64,000 bases of DNA from Aerophototrophica crusticola (GTDB lineage: Bacteria > Pseudomonadota > Alphaproteobacteria > Azospirillales > Azospirillaceae): positions 62,001-126,000 of the forward strand of contig MOEB01000004.1 of the NCBI GenBank assembly GCA_001939945.1. Reading direction: 5' to 3'. Shown one piece after another: positions 10,101 through 18,444 of the stretch (the first letter of the stretch is position 1; each line of letters starts with the position of its first letter). The notes under the pieces are model-generated. The model saw only the letters and a program-made list of their open reading frames with translations, did not search any database and was not told where the DNA came from. A program made the translations under genes and the position numbers.

Positions 10101-11660
10101 ACCCTGGACGGCACCTGGCGCAACGGCCGCCTTGCCCTCACCTCCCGCGCCACGGCGGACGGCGGCGGGGTGGACCTGACGGCCAAGGGTGACATCCCCC
10201 TGATCCTGGCGGGCAGCGCCTTCGCGGTGGAGCTGCCGCAGGACCGGCCCGTCAGCGGCAGCGTGGACGGGCGGGTGGAGCTGTCCCGCCTGAACGACTT
10301 CCTGGCCGGCTCAGGCGACCGCATCCGCGGCGGGCTTGCCGTGGACCTGACCCTGGGCGGCACCCTGGCGGACCGGCAGCTGGCCGGCACGGTGCAGCTC
10401 CTGAAGGCCCGCTATGAGAACCAGCAGTGGGGCACCATCATCCGCGACATCGACGCCACCCTGGTGGGCGACCCGCAGGGGCTGGTGGTCCGCAGCTTCA
10501 CCGGCCGGGCAGGGCAGGGGACGTTGGGGGCAAGCGGGGCCATCCGCTTCGACCCCGCCCTGGCCGAGCGCCAGATCGACTTGCGCCTCACCGCCGACCG
10601 GGCGCTGCTGGCCAACACGGACCTGGCCACCGCCACCGCCGGGGCGGACATCGCCGTCACGGGCAGCTTCCAGCAGATGCTGGTGGCCGGCCGGGTGGAC
10701 GTGCGGGAGGCGCGGGTGCGCATCCCCGACAAGCTGCCGCCCCAGGTGGCCGACCTGAAGATCATCGAGAAGAACGCCCCGCCCCCGCCGCCACCGCCGG
10801 GGGAGCTGGCGGACAACCGGGCCCAGCCGCCGCCCGCCGTCACCACCGCCGGCAGCGGCGCCCAGGACAGCGGCTCCTCCGAGGGGCTGGGGACCCCCGG
10901 GGGCCTGCCCGTGTCCCCCACCGACCCGGCCGCCGCCCCGGCGGAGACGGTGATCGCCCTGGACCTGGACGTCACCGCCCCCAACCAGGTCTATGTCCAG
11001 GGCCGCGGCCTGGACAGCGAGTTCCAGGCGGACCTGGAGGTGAAGGGCACCACCGCCCAGCCGCTGGTGACCGGTGAGGTGACCCTGGTGAAGGGCGACC
11101 TGTCGGTCCTGGGCCAGACCTTCACCCTGGCCCGCGCCAACCTGACCTTCCTGGGCGACGGCACGCTGGAGCCCAACCTGGACGTGGAGGCCCGCACCCA
11201 GCGCGGCGACATCACCGCCATCATCGACGTGGAGGGACGGCCGTCGAAGCCCGTGGTCAAGCTGACATCCGAGCCGCCCTACCCGGAGGACGAGGTGCTG
11301 GCCCGGCTGCTGTTCAACCGCGGCGCCGGCCAGCTCTCCGCCTTCGAGGCCCTGCAACTGGCCCAGAGCGCCGCCCAGCTCACCGGCCTGATCGGCGGCG
11401 GGCCCGGGGTGCTTGACAAGGTGAAGCAGTCCCTGGGCGTGGACCGGCTGGAAATCCGCGGCAGCGAGAGCGGGGAAGGGCTGGGCACCGTCGCCGCCGG
11501 CCGCTATGTGGGCCGCCGCACCTATGTGGGCGTGGAACAGGAATTGGGCACCGGCCAGAGCAAGGCCACCGTGGAGTATGAGCTGACCGACAACATCAAG
11601 GCCCGCGGCGAGGTGGGCACCGAAAGCAAGGTCGGCGTGCAGTTCGAGTGGGATTACTAA
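7191..11660 (+). CDS. tamB: Translocation and assembly module protein TamB
   Basis: TamB is a very long periplasm-spanning protein of the AsmA/DUF490 group. It is anchored in the inner membrane and works with TamA; related proteins carry lipids between membranes. The 1489-residue product starts with one membrane segment (about residues 8-30). A long region of repeating beta-rich sequence follows, then the conserved DUF490 domain in roughly the last 350 residues, ending in aromatic VGVQFEWDY. A proline-rich insertion (NAPPPPPPPGEL) lies near residue 1200 and looks like a linker. It starts 14 bases after tamA, which strongly supports the assignment. Confidence 0.94.
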   Translation: MSRPLRITLYVIGGLIGLILLIVVGVGGWLSTGSGRDFVVSQLEANVPGLKVEGAQGSVFDLTADRITLSDRDGVWLTIDKPQLDWSALALAGRTVEVNRLAAGRVEVARAPVSEPKPEEPDDGQPFRLPVAIELEQLDLPRIELGPGLLGGQQAVLAAKGAAEIPAGEVGGHVNLTVDRIDENPGRAVLDATYVPGSTLALDLKVEEPAGGVVSELLDIPGRPPVTATLTGKGPLTDWTGKLTALAGDVANLEAEARIRPANGRFTFGLEADGNIQALLPDAAADLVGPKLALGAGGLIIPGELVNLDGIGMTTAAGRLSGGGQYALNTDRLDLGLVFEAAEDSTLHQVVAEPVFREGRAELRVTGTTRLPRFDLELALQDPAFRQYAAQALTLVASAVPQGNDRNRMLVTAKAAFDRLGGDDVRLAPVAGPKAGLDLQALIDANNGAIRLDRLVLDSAGLDATAEGTAQDWGRGALDATARLTAPDLGTLSALAGRDLGGALTADLKATRKDGTLTARLDARGKALATGTPAADALLGPETTLAGTVTQAGDTTRVQDLALTSPRAEVRGNATLRGDRLTAEGNARLPDLAPLGQALETPMAGSGRLEARAEGPLDALTVNATLNGEGLDIAGRNLGTARLAVEAAEVPRAPRGRVDGATSLNGQPVTLGARFSLGEQRLALSDLAATVGPNRLAGEVAADLASGTAVGRVGAELPDLGPLGELAGQRLAGTGDATIRLEAPGGRQAILVDATLANLVRRVEDEAQNLGRLTLTGRVADATGTPNLDVALRAADISSGSFRLDTVTATAKGPLTNTAIALDAAGRGARPVSLSGAGTLARNAAGETRVALDRLSARIQDTQFRLAQRATITSAGDRLAVDGLALVSGNARLALDADITGKTLEGRLALTRVPLAWARLLDPTLTLEGDLNGQATLAGTVADPRGDLGFRLSGFRISPAARGGPGALGATLDGTWRNGRLALTSRATADGGGVDLTAKGDIPLILAGSAFAVELPQDRPVSGSVDGRVELSRLNDFLAGSGDRIRGGLAVDLTLGGTLADRQLAGTVQLLKARYENQQWGTIIRDIDATLVGDPQGLVVRSFTGRAGQGTLGASGAIRFDPALAERQIDLRLTADRALLANTDLATATAGADIAVTGSFQQMLVAGRVDVREARVRIPDKLPPQVADLKIIEKNAPPPPPPPGELADNRAQPPPAVTTAGSGAQDSGSSEGLGTPGGLPVSPTDPAAAPAETVIALDLDVTAPNQVYVQGRGLDSEFQADLEVKGTTAQPLVTGEVTLVKGDLSVLGQTFTLARANLTFLGDGTLEPNLDVEARTQRGDITAIIDVEGRPSKPVVKLTSEPPYPEDEVLARLLFNRGAGQLSAFEALQLAQSAAQLTGLIGGGPGVLDKVKQSLGVDRLEIRGSESGEGLGTVAAGRYVGRRTYVGVEQELGTGQSKATVEYELTDNIKARGEVGTESKVGVQFEWDY

Positions 11661-11760
11661 GGCCGATGGAAGACGTCGCTCGCGAGTGGGATTTTTATAG
11701 CAATCCGATACGGATAGGTATATTTCTATAGTGAATTGCATGAAGCCTGAGGTGGCTGAG

Positions 11761-13470
11761 ATGGATTATTCAAAAATAGCACCAGGTACTTTTACCGCAA
11801 TCGAACATTTAGCGCCGAGCGGGAGTAATTTGCCCGGAGCGGCCAAGATGTTGGGAATGGTGGCATCTTCTGCCGGATCGCCCAAGACCTTACTTTTCCT
11901 TAGAACGCACGAGCACGCAGAGTTTTCTCAAATGCCTGCTCATGGCATAACAATAAATCAGAACAGCGGTCGTATAAGAACGGCGATTTGCCCGATTGAG
12001 AAAATAGGGGTGCTGGCTTCACATCCAGGCGTAAAATTCATTTATCCATCTGTGCAACTCAAGCCGAAGATGGATCGAGCGCTTAAATTGATAAATTTCC
12101 CATCGTTTCAAGTAAAAACCAATCTAACTGGAAAAGGAGTCATCATCGGTATAGTCGACTCAGGTATTGATGGAAGGCACCCTATGTTTGATGGGCGCAT
12201 TGAAGCTGTTTGGGATCAAACAATTCCCGGCATCACTGTCGCTGAAGGTGATTATGGGCATGAACTTACCGGGCACGCTATATCTAAAGCCCGGGATGAG
12301 AACGGACATGGTACTCATGTAGCAGGTATCGCAGCCGGTGCGCACCTGCAGTACCAAGGTGTGGCACCGGAAGCAAAACTGGTAATCGTCAAAACAGATT
12401 TCCAAAATGCCCACATCGCGGACGGAATTCGCTACATTTTCCGCGTCGCAAAGTCTTTAGGAATGCCTGCTGTCGTGAATCTGAGCTTAGGGGGGCATTT
12501 CGACGCTCATGATGGAACAGATGCGTTATCGGAGTTGATTAATGACGTCTCCGGTCCTGGAAGACTGGTGTGCTGTGCTGCTGGAAATGAGGGTGACGAT
12601 GACATCCACGCATTGACTGAATTGCGGGGCCACTCCCCCGACGCAATCCAGTTCCGCCTTCAGTCAAATGGGAACACGCCGGCAGAGGCGGTTCTGAACT
12701 GCTGGTATGGAGGCAGCGAACCGCTGGAGCTTGCAATCGAGTCACCGATCGGCCAAGTAACACCATGGTTTTCTGCTGACACTTCAGCGACTGGCGTAGA
12801 AACACTCTATCTGGCGGCAAACAGAATTATTATTGATGGTAGACGAGATATTGCCAATGGGGATTATCAGGTTTTAATTAGCATTCTACCAAGCAGCATT
12901 CAATTAGGAACTGTGTGGAGATTGCACCTTCGGAATCGGAGTTCAGCAAACGTTAAAGTGCATATGTGGGCAATGGCGGATGAAGGTAACGTAACATTCC
13001 GCCCTCCTCATGCATATGACGGTTTTAAAATCGGGTCGCCGGGAAGTGCGTCCAGTGCCATCACGGTGGCCAGCATCACCAGTCGGGATAGTTGGACCGA
13101 TATCACCAACACCCGCAGGAGCTCTGCGATGCCTCTTGGCGCGATTTCACCTTACTCCAGCCCAGGCCCACTCCGGAATGGAAAGCTCAAGCCGGATTTG
13201 GCGGCGCCAGGCGCGTTTCTGATTTCTGCGATGTCGGCTCAGTCTGGTGCGAATGTCGACGACAGTTACAAAATTGACACCTATCTGAGGGCGAATGCGG
13301 GAACCAGCATGGCCTGCCCTGTTATAACTGGGCTGTGCGGGCTCTTATTGCAGCGTGATCGGATGCTGGACCCGTATAGTGCTCGGCGTTTGCTCACGTC
13401 AGCGGTATCGCCAATGCCCGGGTTTGATCGACGTTATGGATTTGGGATCATTGACGCCGCGGCGCTTTGA
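11761..13470 (+). CDS. Subtilisin-like S8 family serine peptidase
   Basis: The product is a 569-residue subtilase with a complete catalytic triad: D133 in IVDSGIDG, H183 in NGHGTHVAGI and S516 in AGTSMACP. The oxyanion asparagine is in CAAGNEGDDD. Residues about 43-100 look like an I9-type prodomain ahead of the catalytic domain, and a beta-rich insertion of over 100 residues separates the oxyanion region from the serine. No signal peptide is visible, so it may act inside the cell. The ATG at 11761 has TGAGG upstream; ATG 11740 and GTG 11731 are alternatives. Base composition is far AT-richer than the flanking genes, a sign of recent transfer. A prodomain-like gene follows at 13496. Confidence 0.9.
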   Translation: MDYSKIAPGTFTAIEHLAPSGSNLPGAAKMLGMVASSAGSPKTLLFLRTHEHAEFSQMPAHGITINQNSGRIRTAICPIEKIGVLASHPGVKFIYPSVQLKPKMDRALKLINFPSFQVKTNLTGKGVIIGIVDSGIDGRHPMFDGRIEAVWDQTIPGITVAEGDYGHELTGHAISKARDENGHGTHVAGIAAGAHLQYQGVAPEAKLVIVKTDFQNAHIADGIRYIFRVAKSLGMPAVVNLSLGGHFDAHDGTDALSELINDVSGPGRLVCCAAGNEGDDDIHALTELRGHSPDAIQFRLQSNGNTPAEAVLNCWYGGSEPLELAIESPIGQVTPWFSADTSATGVETLYLAANRIIIDGRRDIANGDYQVLISILPSSIQLGTVWRLHLRNRSSANVKVHMWAMADEGNVTFRPPHAYDGFKIGSPGSASSAITVASITSRDSWTDITNTRRSSAMPLGAISPYSSPGPLRNGKLKPDLAAPGAFLISAMSAQSGANVDDSYKIDTYLRANAGTSMACPVITGLCGLLLQRDRMLDPYSARRLLTSAVSPMPGFDRRYGFGIIDAAAL

Positions 13471-13495
13471 GCTTAGGGTCTGTCGTGAGGTGAAA

Positions 13496-13765
13496 ATGTT
13501 ACCCGCTAAGATCGACTCGGCACTTGCTATTGAGCTGGCCTCATCGAGCGGCAAGGGGACTTTCCCTGTCTTCTTGCGCGTCGATCTTCCTACGCCTCGT
13601 GACGGCGTTGATATTCTCGCCAGGGCCGGGGTGAAGGGTGCTGGTGAGCAGCGAGTCTTGACGGCTGAATTGAGCAAGACAGAAATCGCAGCGCTGACAG
13701 ACCAGCGATGGGTCCGATCGATAAGTCTCTCCAGGGTATCCCGACCATTGCGACGGATTGGTTAA
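13496..13765 (+). CDS. Small prodomain-like (I9-type) protein
   Basis: The 89-residue product is not a recognised named family. Its pattern FPVFLRVDLP, a glycine-valine turn, VLTAELSKTEIAAL and WVRSISLSR follows the beta-alpha-beta layout of subtilase prodomains. It lines up by eye with residues 43-100 of the upstream peptidase (LLFLRTHEH, IRTAICPIEKIGVL, VKFIYPSVQ). A ribosome binding site (GTGAGGTGAAA) precedes the ATG. The gene starts 25 bases after the peptidase stop and shares its AT-richer composition, so the two were probably acquired together. A role as inhibitor or folding helper of the peptidase is inferred. Confidence 0.72.
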   Translation: MLPAKIDSALAIELASSSGKGTFPVFLRVDLPTPRDGVDILARAGVKGAGEQRVLTAELSKTEIAALTDQRWVRSISLSRVSRPLRRIG

Positions 13766-13787
13766 TTCAATCAAGTCATTGTGATTG

Positions 13788-13828
13788 TCAGGGGCGGGCG
13801 GGGATTGAACTATCGCCCCCGCCCCTGA
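13788..13828. terminator. Bidirectional terminator between convergent genes
   Basis: TCAGGGGCGGG (13788-13798) pairs perfectly with CCCGCCCCTGA (13818-13828). The 11-bp stem lies between the plus-strand prodomain-like gene and the minus-strand methyltransferase gene and could serve both. Flanking T-runs are weak. Confidence 0.55.
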
Positions 13829-13831
13829 GGC

Positions 13832-14944
13832 TCACGCCCGGCTGACGAAGTACGCGTTGACCGGGTCATGCTCCAGCCGGTGGCAGGTGATGTCACGGAA
13901 GCCGGCCTCCCGCAGCATGTTCTCCGCCAGCTCCACCCCCCACATGGTGCCCAGGCCCGCCCCGCCCTGGCCCAGGGACACGGGCATGCAGTGCAGGGTG
14001 GACATGGCATAGAGCAGGGGCGCGAACGGGTTCTCCAGGTTCCGCTCCAGGAAGCTGGACCCGCCGATGTCCTGCATCAGGTAGGTGCCGCCCGGCTTCA
14101 GCGACCGGGCGATGCCGCGCAGCAGGCCCGCCGGGTTCTTCTGGTCATGCACCGCGTCGAAGGTGGTGATCAGGTCGAAGGCCTCCGGCTCGGCGAAGTC
14201 GCTCAGGTCCCGCGCCTCGAAGAACACGTTGGTCAGGTTCCGCTCCCGCGCCATGCGCCAGCCGGCGTCCAGCGCGTCCTCGCACAGGTCCAGGCCCACG
14301 AAGCGGCTTTTGGGGAAGCGCTCCGCCATGGCCAGCAGGGCCCGGCCCTGGCCGCAGCCGGCATCCATCACGGCGATGCCCTGCCCCAGCCGTTCCAGGA
14401 CCCCCGGCACCAGGGGCAGGATGGCGGTGAACAGGTGGGCGACGACGGACTGGGCGCTTTCCTCCGCCATGCAGGCGTGGAAGCAGGGATACTCGTGGTA
14501 ATGGGTGCCGCCGCCCTTGTGGAAGCACTCCACCACCCGGTCCATGGCCCGGGTGGCCACGGGCAGCAGCTGGGCGGTGACCGCCAGGTTGGTGCCGCTG
14601 GCGTCGGTCAGGAAGGGCACGTGTTCCGCCGGCAGGCGGTAGGTGCAGGCGGCGGCGTCATACTCCACCACCCCCGCCGTCACCATGACGGCCAGCCATT
14701 CCCGCACATAGCGCTCATCCAACCTGGCGGCGTCGGCCACCTGCTGGCTGCTGGCGGCGGGCAGGGCGGCCATGGTGTCGAACAGGCGGGTCTTGTGGCC
14801 GATGGCGGCCATCATGGAAACGGCGGCGCCGTTCATGAATTCCACCATCCGCCCCATGAACTGCTCGGACCGGGCCTGGTCGAAGGTGGTGGCGGTGGTA
14901 CCGATGGTCTGTCGCGTTTCCGCCTGGATTTGGGTATCCGGCAT
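13832..14944 (-). CDS. Class I SAM-dependent methyltransferase with winged-helix N terminus
   Basis: The 370-residue product has a helical and winged-helix-like N-terminal half, including QQVADAARLDERYVREWLAVM, which resembles the dimerisation region of small-molecule O-methyltransferases. The C-terminal Rossmann domain has the SAM motif VMDAGCGQGRAL followed by FVGLDLCEDAL. Its substrate cannot be deduced. AGGGAGTAAGTC before the ATG supports the start. It is divergent from the GlxA-type regulator at 15143, which may control it. Family assignment is firm, specific function is not. Confidence 0.85.
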   Translation of the reverse strand: MPDTQIQAETRQTIGTTATTFDQARSEQFMGRMVEFMNGAAVSMMAAIGHKTRLFDTMAALPAASSQQVADAARLDERYVREWLAVMVTAGVVEYDAAACTYRLPAEHVPFLTDASGTNLAVTAQLLPVATRAMDRVVECFHKGGGTHYHEYPCFHACMAEESAQSVVAHLFTAILPLVPGVLERLGQGIAVMDAGCGQGRALLAMAERFPKSRFVGLDLCEDALDAGWRMARERNLTNVFFEARDLSDFAEPEAFDLITTFDAVHDQKNPAGLLRGIARSLKPGGTYLMQDIGGSSFLERNLENPFAPLLYAMSTLHCMPVSLGQGGAGLGTMWGVELAENMLREAGFRDITCHRLEHDPVNAYFVSRA

Positions 14945-15142
14945 GACTTACTCCCTATAACCGGGTCGAAACCGACCCGTTTTCTTGCCAAACTGGAATT
15001 GGCCGGACCGTGCCGGCGGCCCTGGACATACGCCCGCCGCGCAAGCCACCGTGAGGGACGGACCGGCCAGGACCGGGGCTCCCGTGCCAAAACCCCACTA
15101 TCCTCATGGGGAATGGCCCAAGGGGGGGATGGGAGGTGCCGT

Positions 15143-16195
15143 ATGGCTACCCCGCGCGTCACCATCGACCTGCTGGCCATGCCGGAGGCGGCGTCCTCCT
15201 GCCTCTACGGCCTGTTCGACATCTTCAGCTTCGCCGGCGTCCTCTGGTCCCAGATCATGGGGGAGGGGGCGTGCGAGCCGCTGATGGACGTGCGCATCGT
15301 GGCGGCGGAAAAGCGGCCCTTCCACTGCCTGGGCGGTGTCCCGGTGGAGCCGCAGGCCGGCTTCGCCGACGGCCTGTCCCGCGCGGTGCTGGTGGTCCCG
15401 GACATCCTGGTGCCCCTGGACCAGCCTTTGCCGGAGCGGCTCCGGCCGGAGGTGGAGTGGGTCCGGCGGAGTTATGAGAACGGCGCCATCGTCTGTTCCG
15501 TCTGCACCGGCACCCTGATGCTGGCGGCCACGGGCCTGCTGGACGGGGAGGAGGCCACCAGCCACTGGGGCTTCATCGAGCCCATCCGCCGCTTCTACCC
15601 CGCCGTGAAGCTGCGGCCGGAGCGCATCCTGGTCCCCGCCGGGGACGGGCACCGGCTGGTCACCGCCGGCGGTTCCGCCTCCTGGAACGATCTGGCCCTC
15701 TACCTCATCGCCCGCTTCTGTGGGGAGAGGCATGCCGTGCAGACGGCCAAGGTGCTGCTGATCTCCGGCCACCAGGAAGGCCAGCTCCCCTATGCCGCCA
15801 TGGCCCGCAGCCGGCAATATGCCGACCCCGCCATCGCCGCGGCCCAGTCCTGGATCGCGGAGAATTACGCCCGGCCCAACCCGGTGGCGGGCATGCTGGC
15901 CTGCACCGGCCTGCCGGAGCGCACCTTCAAGCGCCGCTTCAAGGCCGCCACCGGCTTCACGCCCCTGGAATATGCCCAGACCCTGCGGCTGGAGGAGGCG
16001 AAGCAGGCCCTTGAGTCCACCGACGCCTGCATCGACCAGGTGGGCCTCTCGGTGGGGTATGAGGACCCGGCCTTCTTCCGCAGCCTGTTCAAGCGCAAGA
16101 CCGGCTTGACCCCCAGCCAGTACCGTCGCAAATTCGCCGGCCTGCGCCCGCCGCCGGTGCCCCTGCCCCGGCGGGAAGTGGTGCCGGCGGGCTGA
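15143..16195 (+). CDS. GlxA family (DJ-1/PfpI plus AraC HTH) transcriptional regulator
   Basis: The 350-residue product combines an N-terminal DJ-1/PfpI-like domain (about residues 5-200), with a cysteine at the nucleophile elbow (VCSVCTGT, C121), and a C-terminal AraC-type double helix-turn-helix (about 235-335). The latter includes LPERTFKRRFKAATGFTPLEY and the AraC signature toward KRKTGLTPSQYRRKF. Such proteins activate or repress adjacent genes, often for amine or stress metabolism; the ligand is unknown. GGGAGGTG precedes the ATG at 15143. The frame is open far upstream but without homology. It is divergent from the methyltransferase gene, a likely target. Confidence 0.88.
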   Translation: MATPRVTIDLLAMPEAASSCLYGLFDIFSFAGVLWSQIMGEGACEPLMDVRIVAAEKRPFHCLGGVPVEPQAGFADGLSRAVLVVPDILVPLDQPLPERLRPEVEWVRRSYENGAIVCSVCTGTLMLAATGLLDGEEATSHWGFIEPIRRFYPAVKLRPERILVPAGDGHRLVTAGGSASWNDLALYLIARFCGERHAVQTAKVLLISGHQEGQLPYAAMARSRQYADPAIAAAQSWIAENYARPNPVAGMLACTGLPERTFKRRFKAATGFTPLEYAQTLRLEEAKQALESTDACIDQVGLSVGYEDPAFFRSLFKRKTGLTPSQYRRKFAGLRPPPVPLPRREVVPAG

Positions 16196-16265
16196 CCGGA
16201 TGACGCGCGGACGACCCTGACGATCGGCCGTCCTGTGATCGCGCGTATTAGGATGCTGCGTCGCA

Positions 16266-16302
16266 ATAGGCCCAGCCTATCGTCATAATCGGAAGTTCCG
16301 AT
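16266..16302 (+). promoter_or_regulatory. OxyR-type binding site upstream of ahpC
   Basis: The sequence reads ATAG-N7-CTAT-N7-ATCG-N7-CGAT, which matches the four-block OxyR operator (ATAG-N7-CTAT-N7-ATAG-N7-CTAT) with exact spacing and only two block positions changed. The second half is also the perfect palindrome AATCGGAA-G-TTCCGATT. A TTGAAA just after it (16303-16308) could be a -35 element. The ahpC start is about 135 bases downstream. No oxyR gene lies in this window. Confidence 0.75.
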
Positions 16303-16436
16303 TTGAAATATCAAGGCGGTGGGGCCATTTCTGGAACCGTTCAAGGCGGTTGCCTTGGGCGCGGATGCTGCTGTGCCCACCGATGACCGCCACTGCAAGA
16401 TCGCGATCCTGCGCAACATTCCCGGAGCTTCATAGC

Positions 16437-16976
16437 ATGCTGACCGTCGGCGACAAGTTTCCCGCGTTCGACCTGAAGGCCGTCGTTTCCACCGACCCGA
16501 AGACCGCTTTCACCCAGATCAGCAACGAGACCCACAAGGGCAAGTGGCTGGTCGTGTTCTTCTGGCCGAAGGACTTCACCTTCGTCTGCCCGACCGAGAT
16601 CGCTGCCTTCGGCAAGCTGAACGGTGAGTTCGCGGACCGTGACGCCCAGGTGCTGGGCGCCTCCACGGACTCCGAGTTCGTGCACCTGGCCTGGCGGCAG
16701 AACCATGCCGACCTGAAGGACCTGCCGTTCCCCATGCTCGCCGACATCAAGCGCGAGCTGTCCACCGAGCTGGGCATCCTGGACAAGAACGAGGGCGTCG
16801 CCCTGCGCGCCACCTTCATCGTGGACCCGGAGGGCATCATCCGCTTCGCCTCCGTCCATGACCTGTCCGTGGGCCGCAACGTGAACGAGGTGCTGCGCAC
16901 CCTCGACGCGCTGCAGACCGATGAGCTGTGCCCCTGCAACTGGCAGAAGGGCGAAGAGGTCCTGAAGGTCGCCTAA
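16437..16976 (+). CDS. ahpC: Peroxiredoxin AhpC
   Basis: AhpC reduces hydrogen peroxide, organic peroxides and peroxynitrite through a peroxidatic cysteine. The 179-residue product shows the peroxidatic motif FTFVCPTE (C51). The conserved W and R of the family lie in [11 protein letters not shown], and resolving cysteines appear at the C terminus in CPCNW (165, 167). The last are typical of AhpC proteins that receive electrons from AhpD rather than AhpF. The frame is open upstream, but ATG 16437 matches the conserved start. ahpD follows 140 bases downstream and an OxyR-type site lies upstream, so the pair is probably induced by peroxide. Confidence 0.95.
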   Translation: MLTVGDKFPAFDLKAVVSTDPKTAFTQISNETHKGKWLVVFFWPKDFTFVCPTEIAAFGKLNGEFADRDAQVLGASTDSEFVHLAWRQNHADLKDLPFPMLADIKRELSTELGILDKNEGVALRATFIVDPEGIIRFASVHDLSVGRNVNEVLRTLDALQTDELCPCNWQKGEEVLKVA

Positions 16977-17003
16977 GCTCCCCCCGGGCGCGACCTTCCG
17001 GAA

Positions 17004-17041
17004 GGCGGGCGCCGCACCTCCCCCCAATCGCGGCGCCCGCC
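17004..17041 (+). promoter_or_regulatory. Perfect hairpin between ahpC and ahpD
   Basis: GGCGGGCGCCGC (17004-17015) pairs with GCGGCGCCCGCC (17030-17041): 12 perfect pairs and a 14-base pyrimidine-rich loop. No T-run follows, so full termination is unlikely. It may lower ahpD expression relative to ahpC or stabilise the ahpC mRNA end. Confidence 0.5.
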
Positions 17042-17116
17042 CCCCTCCATTCCCAAGACATTCCTGGTTTTCCTGATGCGGACGTGCCCCCGGGCACGCG
17101 TCCCCGGAGTCATCCC

Positions 17117-17671
17117 ATGTCCATCGACGCGCTGAAGCAGACGCTTCCCGACTATGCCAAGGACCTGAAGCTGAACCTCGGGTCCGTCATCACCACCTCT
17201 TCCCTGACCCCGGCCCAGGCCTGGGGCACCGCCGTGACGGCCGCCATCGCCAGCCGCAACGACGTGCTGACCCGCGCCATCGTGGCCGACGCCGCCCAGC
17301 ACCTGGACGCCGCCGCCCTGAACGCCGCCAAGGCCGCGGGCGCCATCATGGGCATGAACAACGTGTACTACCGGTTCGTGCACCTGGCCGCGAACAAGGA
17401 ATACGGCAAGATGCCGGCCAAGCTGCGGATGAACATCATCGGCAACCCCGGCGTCGCCAAGGTGGACTTCGAGCTGTGGTCCCTGGCCGCCAGCGCCGTC
17501 AACGGCTGCGGCATGTGCATCGACGCCCACGAGCATGAGGTGATCCAGAAGGGCGCCACCAAGGAGAACGTGCAGGACGTGGTGCGCATCGCCGCCGTGA
17601 TCCACGCCGTCGCCACCGTCCTGGACACCGAAGCCGCCCTGTCCGGCGCCTCCCAAGCCGCCGCGGCCTGA
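17117..17671 (+). CDS. ahpD: Alkyl hydroperoxide reductase AhpD
   Basis: AhpD is an all-helical thiol protein of the AhpD/carboxymuconolactone decarboxylase superfamily. It passes electrons to AhpC, and its disulfide is recycled by lipoyl-linked dehydrogenase systems. The 184-residue product contains the active site [14 protein letters not shown], with C131, C134 and the nearby H138. Length and motif fit AhpD closely. It follows ahpC after 140 bases that hold a hairpin, and a terminator lies 87 bases after the stop, so the two form a peroxide-defence operon. Confidence 0.94.
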   Translation: MSIDALKQTLPDYAKDLKLNLGSVITTSSLTPAQAWGTAVTAAIASRNDVLTRAIVADAAQHLDAAALNAAKAAGAIMGMNNVYYRFVHLAANKEYGKMPAKLRMNIIGNPGVAKVDFELWSLAASAVNGCGMCIDAHEHEVIQKGATKENVQDVVRIAAVIHAVATVLDTEAALSGASQAAAA

Positions 17672-17757
17672 ACCGGACCGGTTGCCGTCGCTGGTGACAC
17701 TTGGACGGTGTCCCCCGATGCGGCGCCCACGGTGGCGAAGATACGGGTGACATGAGA

Positions 17758-17784
17758 GGCCCTGGGGTGGCGAGCCCCAGGGCC
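17758..17784 (+). terminator. Terminator of the ahpC-ahpD operon
   Basis: GGCCCTGGGG (17758-17767) pairs perfectly with CCCCAGGGCC (17775-17784) across a 7-base loop and is followed by TTT. It lies 87 bases after ahpD on the same strand. Confidence 0.75.
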
Positions 17785-17940
17785 TTTCCCATGTGTGGAA
17801 GGTGGCAGGTCAGGGTCCGGCCAGCTTTCAGCCTCGGCCAAGCACGCGGGACTGCGACAGCATGTCCCCCCTGATTCGCCCTGCCGGCGGGAAGGGGTGC
17901 CGATATACCGGGAAAGCTGATCGTTCCACGGAGCCAGCCT

Positions 17941-18444
17941 ATGGAAATGATCTGGTTCTGGCTGTTCGCCAGCTTGCTGCTCATCCATAACGCCGAAGAG
18001 TATGCCTTCATCAACCGACTGGCGGAGGCGCTTTCCAGCCGGGGGTTTCGCGTTCCCGTCCGACGTTTCCGCGTCGCCCTGGCGGTCATAACGCTTGCGG
18101 GCTTTGCCTTGGTGCCGTTGAAGGCGGCGGGTTTGGCGAGCGCCGACCAACTGCTGGCCGGTGCCGCGGTGGTCATGGCGATCAACGTCTTCTTTCCGCA
18201 TGTTCTTCTGACCGCCGCCCTTCGTCGCTACACCGCCGGCGTCGTGAGCGCCGTTTTGCTAGTAGCGCCCACATCGATCCTGACACTTCGGGCGGCGCTT
18301 CACAGCGGCCTCACCCCGTCGCAGATCGCGGTGGGCACCCTGGCCGTCGGGGTTCCCCTCATCGCGTTCATCTGGCTGTTCATTGGCCATGGCCTCACGC
18401 GGGACCGCGATGGGACAGATGCGGGCGGCTTTCCCTTTTCATGA
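17941..18444 (+). CDS. HXXEE domain membrane protein
   Basis: The 167-residue product is a multi-pass membrane protein with about five hydrophobic segments. It carries LLLIHNAEEY near the N terminus, the H-x-x-E-E motif that names the HXXEE family. The family is widespread but its function is unknown. The sequence starts directly with a membrane segment (MEMIWFWLFASLLL). CGGAG is found about ten bases before the ATG. It stands alone between ahpD and priA on the same strand; the ahpD terminator separates it from that operon. Confidence 0.85.
   Translation: MEMIWFWLFASLLLIHNAEEYAFINRLAEALSSRGFRVPVRRFRVALAVITLAGFALVPLKAAGLASADQLLAGAAVVMAINVFFPHVLLTAALRRYTAGVVSAVLLVAPTSILTLRAALHSGLTPSQIAVGTLAVGVPLIAFIWLFIGHGLTRDRDGTDAGGFPFS

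Noticed and set aside
11661-13790. Insertion sequence carrying the S8 peptidase
   Set aside because: No transposase and no terminal inverted repeats or target duplications could be found at the edges of the AT-rich island.
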